Origin: Pyrinomonadaceae bacterium
GTDB taxonomy: Bacteria; Acidobacteriota; Blastocatellia; Pyrinomonadales; Pyrinomonadaceae
Assembly (NCBI GenBank): GCA_013812565.1
Contig: JACCTF010000215.1
Coordinates: forward strand, 1-7,304
Reading direction: 5' to 3'
Length of the DNA stretch: 7,304 nt
Positions 4,503-7,304 of this stretch are shown in pieces. The position numbers and the translations under genes are program-made. Each line of letters begins with the position of its first letter. The stretch's first letter is position 1. Below the pieces are notes generated by a model that was given only the letters and a program-made list of their open reading frames with translations, did not search any database and was not told the origin of the DNA.

Positions 4503-6488
4503 ATGGCTGCATGCCGAATCTTCTTTCTTACGCTTGCCGCACCTGTGCTGATCTTGTTGACGACGCTGACTTGGGCGGCAGTCCCCGGTCGGGCACAGTG
4601 CAGCGGCGATGATATTCACGATCCGAAGGCCGGATATGTAGCTCGTTTTGTGACGGTGCAGGCGCGCCTCGGTCAAGTTCCGAAAGATTTGCAAAACACG
4701 CTCGCCAGACATCGCGGTGAGCCATACTCAAGCGCTGAACTCACCAGATACTTTGCGGAAGTCAGTAGTTATTTAGGTGAGAACTCCGGCTCGGCTCCAA
4801 GAAACGAAGTGGCCGAAGATATGATCTTCGGTGTCAATAAACTCAAAGCCGTATCGATCAGCGTCAACCACACTGATGCCTGCGTGGGTGTTGTGCCGCC
4901 AACAGATTGTGAGAAGGAACTTGGCCCCAGCGTTGCAAAATGTGTGGATGTAAAAATCCGCAGATTAACCGTGCGCGTTAACACGGATAATGTCAGCGCC
5001 AACATTCTTCCCTTTCTTCCGCGCTCCAACAAACTGACTTTCTTCAGACAGATTCCGCGTCCTCTGCTTGTCTTCAATCCAACGTTCGGAGTGGATCACG
5101 ACCGGGAATTTGGTACGGCTGCGAGAATCGGAACGTCCATAAACCTCTTTGATCTTGCAGATGACGAAGTCCTCAACGAACGCAACACCCAATTGTTACT
5201 CAATGCACGCGGGCGCAAGTCTCTCAGCGAATCCTTCTACGACTCTGCCGCAAGCCTTATCCTCACCCGCGCTCGACCGCTAAAGCTTTTTGAGAATGTC
5301 GCGATGGAAGCAAGCTTTGTGGGCACGAACCTGCCGCACAGCAAAGGAAAGTTTTTGAGGAATGCTGCGCGGTTCGGCGGCAGCATGAACATACGACTCA
5401 ACAATAATTTGTTCAGCCGCCTCAACCTCAGCGGCGCTTATCGCTGGTCCAGCAACCGTCTGTCAGGGGGCACTGAGACCTTTTCTGAGTCGGCTACCGA
5501 GAATGGTTTTGAAGCGCGGGCGATTACAGACGGGCGCATTGCAAACGGATTTGCCAAGTTAGCTGTTTTGATGGATAGCGGTTCGCCGAGTGATCGGCGC
5601 AACTCTTACCGGCGTCTGGCAATCGTCGGCGGCTATCAGAAAGAGATTCCCATTACGCTTAATCAGACAATCGGAGTCGAAGCGATTCTCGGCAGAGGGC
5701 GCGCCTGGGGCGACATTCCTGAGTACGCTCGTTTCTATGGAGGAAACTCCGGAGGCAACTTTCTTTACGATCCTATTAATGTCCAAAGTACGACCTCTTT
5801 TCTCGGCAGCCCGCTCCTGCGTAGTGTGGGACAAAATCAGGCTGGAGTTAGACGAGCGTCGGGAACGGTACGCGGCGGCACTTCCTTCTGGCACGCGAAT
5901 TTGAATGTCACCATTCCCATTCCAACCTGGTCGCGTCCCTTAATTCCAGCAGCGGATGAGAGCGGCACTTTGAATCTGAAGAATGCTTTGAAAAAACAGG
6001 TGGCAAGTGGACAGCCGCTTTTTATCATTGCCACCGCCAGGCAGAGACTGTCAAAGGAAGATCAGGAGTTGCTGAGATCGGACGAGAGTGAGATTGATGA
6101 TGATTCGAGTTTGACCCAAGCCCAGAAGCAAGCGAAGAAGCAACAATTAAAGCAAGCACAGGAAGCCGCGCGCAGGGAGCGAGAAAAGATCAAGCCCGAG
6201 GCAGACCGAGTTTGGCGAGAGATCACGCCGGTCACAAACTTCATCGCCGATTACGCGAATCTTTACTCCGTTAAACCGCTTCTGATGTTCGATGCGGCAC
6301 GCATTGATGTGCCCGGAGAAACGCTGGGAAGTCCGAATAATCGAACGCGATTCGCCATCGGCGGCGGTCTTCAGCTTACCGTGGTGGTGGCTAAGTTCGA
6401 GGTTGGTTATCTGCATAGCGTTCGCCGCGCGCCGGGCGACGACCGTGGGAACTTCGTGATGCGCTTGGTTTTTCAAAATCTATTTTGA
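4503..6488 (+). CDS. Outer-membrane beta-barrel protein, remotely Omp85/BamA-like
   Basis: The frame is open from a TTG at 4440, but ATG 4503 is chosen: AAGGGA (4488-4493) lies 9 nt upstream and a signal peptide follows at once (basic start, hydrophobic core FFLTLAAPVLILLTTLTWA, likely cleavage near GRA-Q at residue 31). ATG 4497 is an alternative. This gives 661 residues. Residues about 45-165 form a soluble periplasmic domain, with GEPYSSAELTRYFAEVSSYL recalling a POTRA helix and cysteines C127, C136 and C147. From about 189 the protein alternates beta strands. FYGGNSGGNF (411-420) and TVRGGTSFWHANLNVTIPIP (455-474) recall the loop-6 and following strand of Omp85 proteins, but the RGF/RGY signature is not clear. 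Residues about 515-574 are a highly charged, probably coiled-coil insert. The last residues, MRLVFQNLF, carry the terminal phenylalanine recognised by the BAM machinery. Outer-membrane barrel is well supported; Omp85 membership is tentative. Confidence 0.8.
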   Translation: MAACRIFFLTLAAPVLILLTTLTWAAVPGRAQCSGDDIHDPKAGYVARFVTVQARLGQVPKDLQNTLARHRGEPYSSAELTRYFAEVSSYLGENSGSAPRNEVAEDMIFGVNKLKAVSISVNHTDACVGVVPPTDCEKELGPSVAKCVDVKIRRLTVRVNTDNVSANILPFLPRSNKLTFFRQIPRPLLVFNPTFGVDHDREFGTAARIGTSINLFDLADDEVLNERNTQLLLNARGRKSLSESFYDSAASLILTRARPLKLFENVAMEASFVGTNLPHSKGKFLRNAARFGGSMNIRLNNNLFSRLNLSGAYRWSSNRLSGGTETFSESATENGFEARAITDGRIANGFAKLAVLMDSGSPSDRRNSYRRLAIVGGYQKEIPITLNQTIGVEAILGRGRAWGDIPEYARFYGGNSGGNFLYDPINVQSTTSFLGSPLLRSVGQNQAGVRRASGTVRGGTSFWHANLNVTIPIPTWSRPLIPAADESGTLNLKNALKKQVASGQPLFIIATARQRLSKEDQELLRSDESEIDDDSSLTQAQKQAKKQQLKQAQEAARREREKIKPEADRVWREITPVTNFIADYANLYSVKPLLMFDAARIDVPGETLGSPNNRTRFAIGGGLQLTVVVAKFEVGYLHSVRRAPGDDRGNFVMRLVFQNLF

Positions 6489-6528
6489 AGCAGAAGATAA
6501 TCGCTGCCTACTTCTTAATTCTGTCTCG

Positions 6529-6556
6529 TCACTGTTCACCTGTCACTTGCCACTCC
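6529..6556. repeat. Short tandem 7-bp repeats
   Basis: Four consecutive heptamers, TCACTGT, TCACCTG, TCACTTG and CCACTCC, lie in the gap after the barrel gene. Consensus is about TCACYTG. Too short to be a VNTR with certainty; similar heptameric repeats occur in intergenic DNA of other bacteria. Confidence 0.4.
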
Positions 6557-6584
6557 TCAGTAAAGCGGACAATCTGATCCGTCG

Positions 6585-6614
6585 TTGCACGCCCTCTGAA
6601 TCGCTCGCTATAAT
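6585..6614 (+). promoter_or_regulatory. Sigma70-type promoter of the aldolase gene
   Basis: TTGCAC at 6585-6590 (4 of 6) and a perfect TATAAT at 6609-6614, spaced 18 bp. Transcription would begin near 6621, only a few bases before the only plausible start codon (TTG 6624), so the message would be effectively leaderless. Confidence 0.5.
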
Positions 6615-6623
6615 GCCTCGGCT

Positions 6624-7304
6624 TTGAAGCAATCCATCAACAACCACGAGAGAACTTCTAGCAAGAGTCGCCTGTCACCGAAAGACCTGCGCGGCATTGT
6701 GCTTCCTTTGCCGACGCCGTTTGATCAGGCGGGCGAAGTAGACCTGCACGCGCTGCAATCGAATATTGAGAAGTGGAACAAAACGGAGGTACGCGGCTAT
6801 GTGGTCTTAGGCTCAACGGGCGAGCCTGCGCATCTTGATGAACGGGAGCGCGCGAGCGTTATTGATGCCGCGCGCCGCGCAACACCCGGCGACCGTGTGT
6901 TCATCGTCGGTGCCGGACAACAGAGCACGCGTGCGACCATCACAGAAGTTCGCGCGGCGGCCACAGCCGGTGCCGAAGCGGTGCTCGTTCTAACCCCGCA
7001 CTTCTACCGCGCAGCGATGACGTCCGCCGCGCTTATCAATCACTACATCACAGTCGCCGATGCTTCACCCGTGCCTGTATTGCTCTACAGCGTGCCGCAG
7101 TTTACAGGCATCGCGCTCGCTCCGGATGCGGTCGCGCGTTTAAGCGAGCACGCTAATATCATCGGCATCAAGGATAGCTCCGGCGACTACATCTCTCTCT
7201 CGGAAGTGTTGCGCCTTGTGCCGAGAGAGTTCGCAGTCCTGACAGGTCACGCCGCTCTGCTCTACCCCGCTTTGTGCGCGGGCGCGTGTGGCGCGATTGT
7301 CGCT
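6624..7304 (+). CDS. DapA-superfamily aldolase, probably 4-hydroxy-2-oxoglutarate aldolase-like (3' truncated by window)
   Basis: 227 residues are visible and the frame runs off the end; family members are about 290-320 residues. It belongs to the class I, Schiff-base TIM-barrel aldolases (dihydrodipicolinate synthase/N-acetylneuraminate lyase). Numbered from TTG 6624, GIVLPLPTPFD (24-34) opens the barrel. GSTGEPAHL (63-71) is the substrate carboxylate loop (GTTGES in DapA). Y155 in LLYSVPQFTG is the conserved catalytic tyrosine, and K183 in GIKDSSGD is the Schiff-base lysine. TGHAALLYPALCAGACGAI (207-225) starts the late barrel loop. YSVP..TG, NIIGIKDSSGD and the GS.GE loop resemble eukaryotic HOGA1, which cleaves 4-hydroxy-2-oxoglutarate to pyruvate and glyoxylate, more than DapA; substrate remains inferred. 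The start is a TTG, with no ATG in frame until M132, an in-frame stop further upstream, and no Shine-Dalgarno. The roughly 20-residue polar N-terminal extension may therefore be partly untranslated. Confidence 0.88.
   Translation, partial: MKQSINNHERTSSKSRLSPKDLRGIVLPLPTPFDQAGEVDLHALQSNIEKWNKTEVRGYVVLGSTGEPAHLDERERASVIDAARRATPGDRVFIVGAGQQSTRATITEVRAAATAGAEAVLVLTPHFYRAAMTSAALINHYITVADASPVPVLLYSVPQFTGIALAPDAVARLSEHANIIGIKDSSGDYISLSEVLRLVPREFAVLTGHAALLYPALCAGACGAIVA

Noticed and set aside
4503..4605. Lipoprotein signal in the barrel protein
   Set aside because: The residues before C33 are GRAQ, not a lipobox; an ordinary signal peptidase I site fits better.
4224..4712. 162-aa minus-strand ORF opposite the small protein and the barrel start
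   Set aside because: It overlaps two genes with much better start signals and codon character, and its sequence shows no domain; it is a shadow ORF.
1..7304. CRISPR array, tRNA, rRNA or insertion sequence
   Set aside because: No regularly spaced identical repeats with unique spacers, no cloverleaf or rRNA-like sequence, and no transposase-like frame with terminal inverted repeats were seen.

Overview
The window reads as an ordinary chromosomal stretch from a Gram-negative-type (diderm) bacterium. The evidence for an outer membrane is a large signal-peptide beta-barrel protein ending in phenylalanine. Moderate GC, a YpdA-like flavoprotein (a family typical of bacillithiol users) and mostly weak Shine-Dalgarno signals would fit an acidobacterium. 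That placement is inference at low confidence; nothing here identifies a species.

Layout, left to right. (1) 1-1080, plus strand: the 3' end of a GGDEF-EAL cyclic-di-GMP protein whose EAL half looks catalytically intact. (2) 1099-3104, minus strand: two metabolic genes in tandem, a PhzF-family isomerase-like protein followed by a YpdA/Bdr-like FAD-NAD(P)H oxidoreductase. The second gene converges on the EAL gene with only 18 bp between them. A 7-bp-arm palindrome lies just upstream of the PhzF-like gene. (3) 3111-4014: a gene-poor stretch of about 0.9 kb. It holds one plausible 73-residue orphan ORF, one doubtful 25-residue ORF, a near-consensus sigma70-type promoter, and a roughly 390-nt stretch with no convincing gene. 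That stretch carries two oppositely oriented sets of 10-bp-phased CACGAAT repeats around a small hairpin. (4) 4015-6488, plus strand: a small cytoplasmic orphan protein with a very strong ribosome binding site, then a 661-residue outer-membrane barrel protein with remote Omp85-like features and a charged coiled-coil insert. (5) 6489-6623: an intergenic gap with 7-bp tandem repeats and a promoter whose -10 box almost touches the next gene. (6) 6624-7304, plus strand: the 5' part of a DapA-superfamily aldolase, most like 4-hydroxy-2-oxoglutarate aldolase, running off the window.

The genes do not form one obvious pathway. The two minus-strand genes may be co-transcribed. The 142-residue protein and the barrel protein are probably one transcription unit, which the strong promoter at 3621-3648 may serve through a long leader. 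I see no CRISPR array, tRNA, rRNA, intact transposon or phage module. The most unusual parts are the 3.3-4.0 kb intergenic stretch with its phased repeats, and the unrecognised small protein/barrel pair downstream. I do not see a clear new defence or mobile system.
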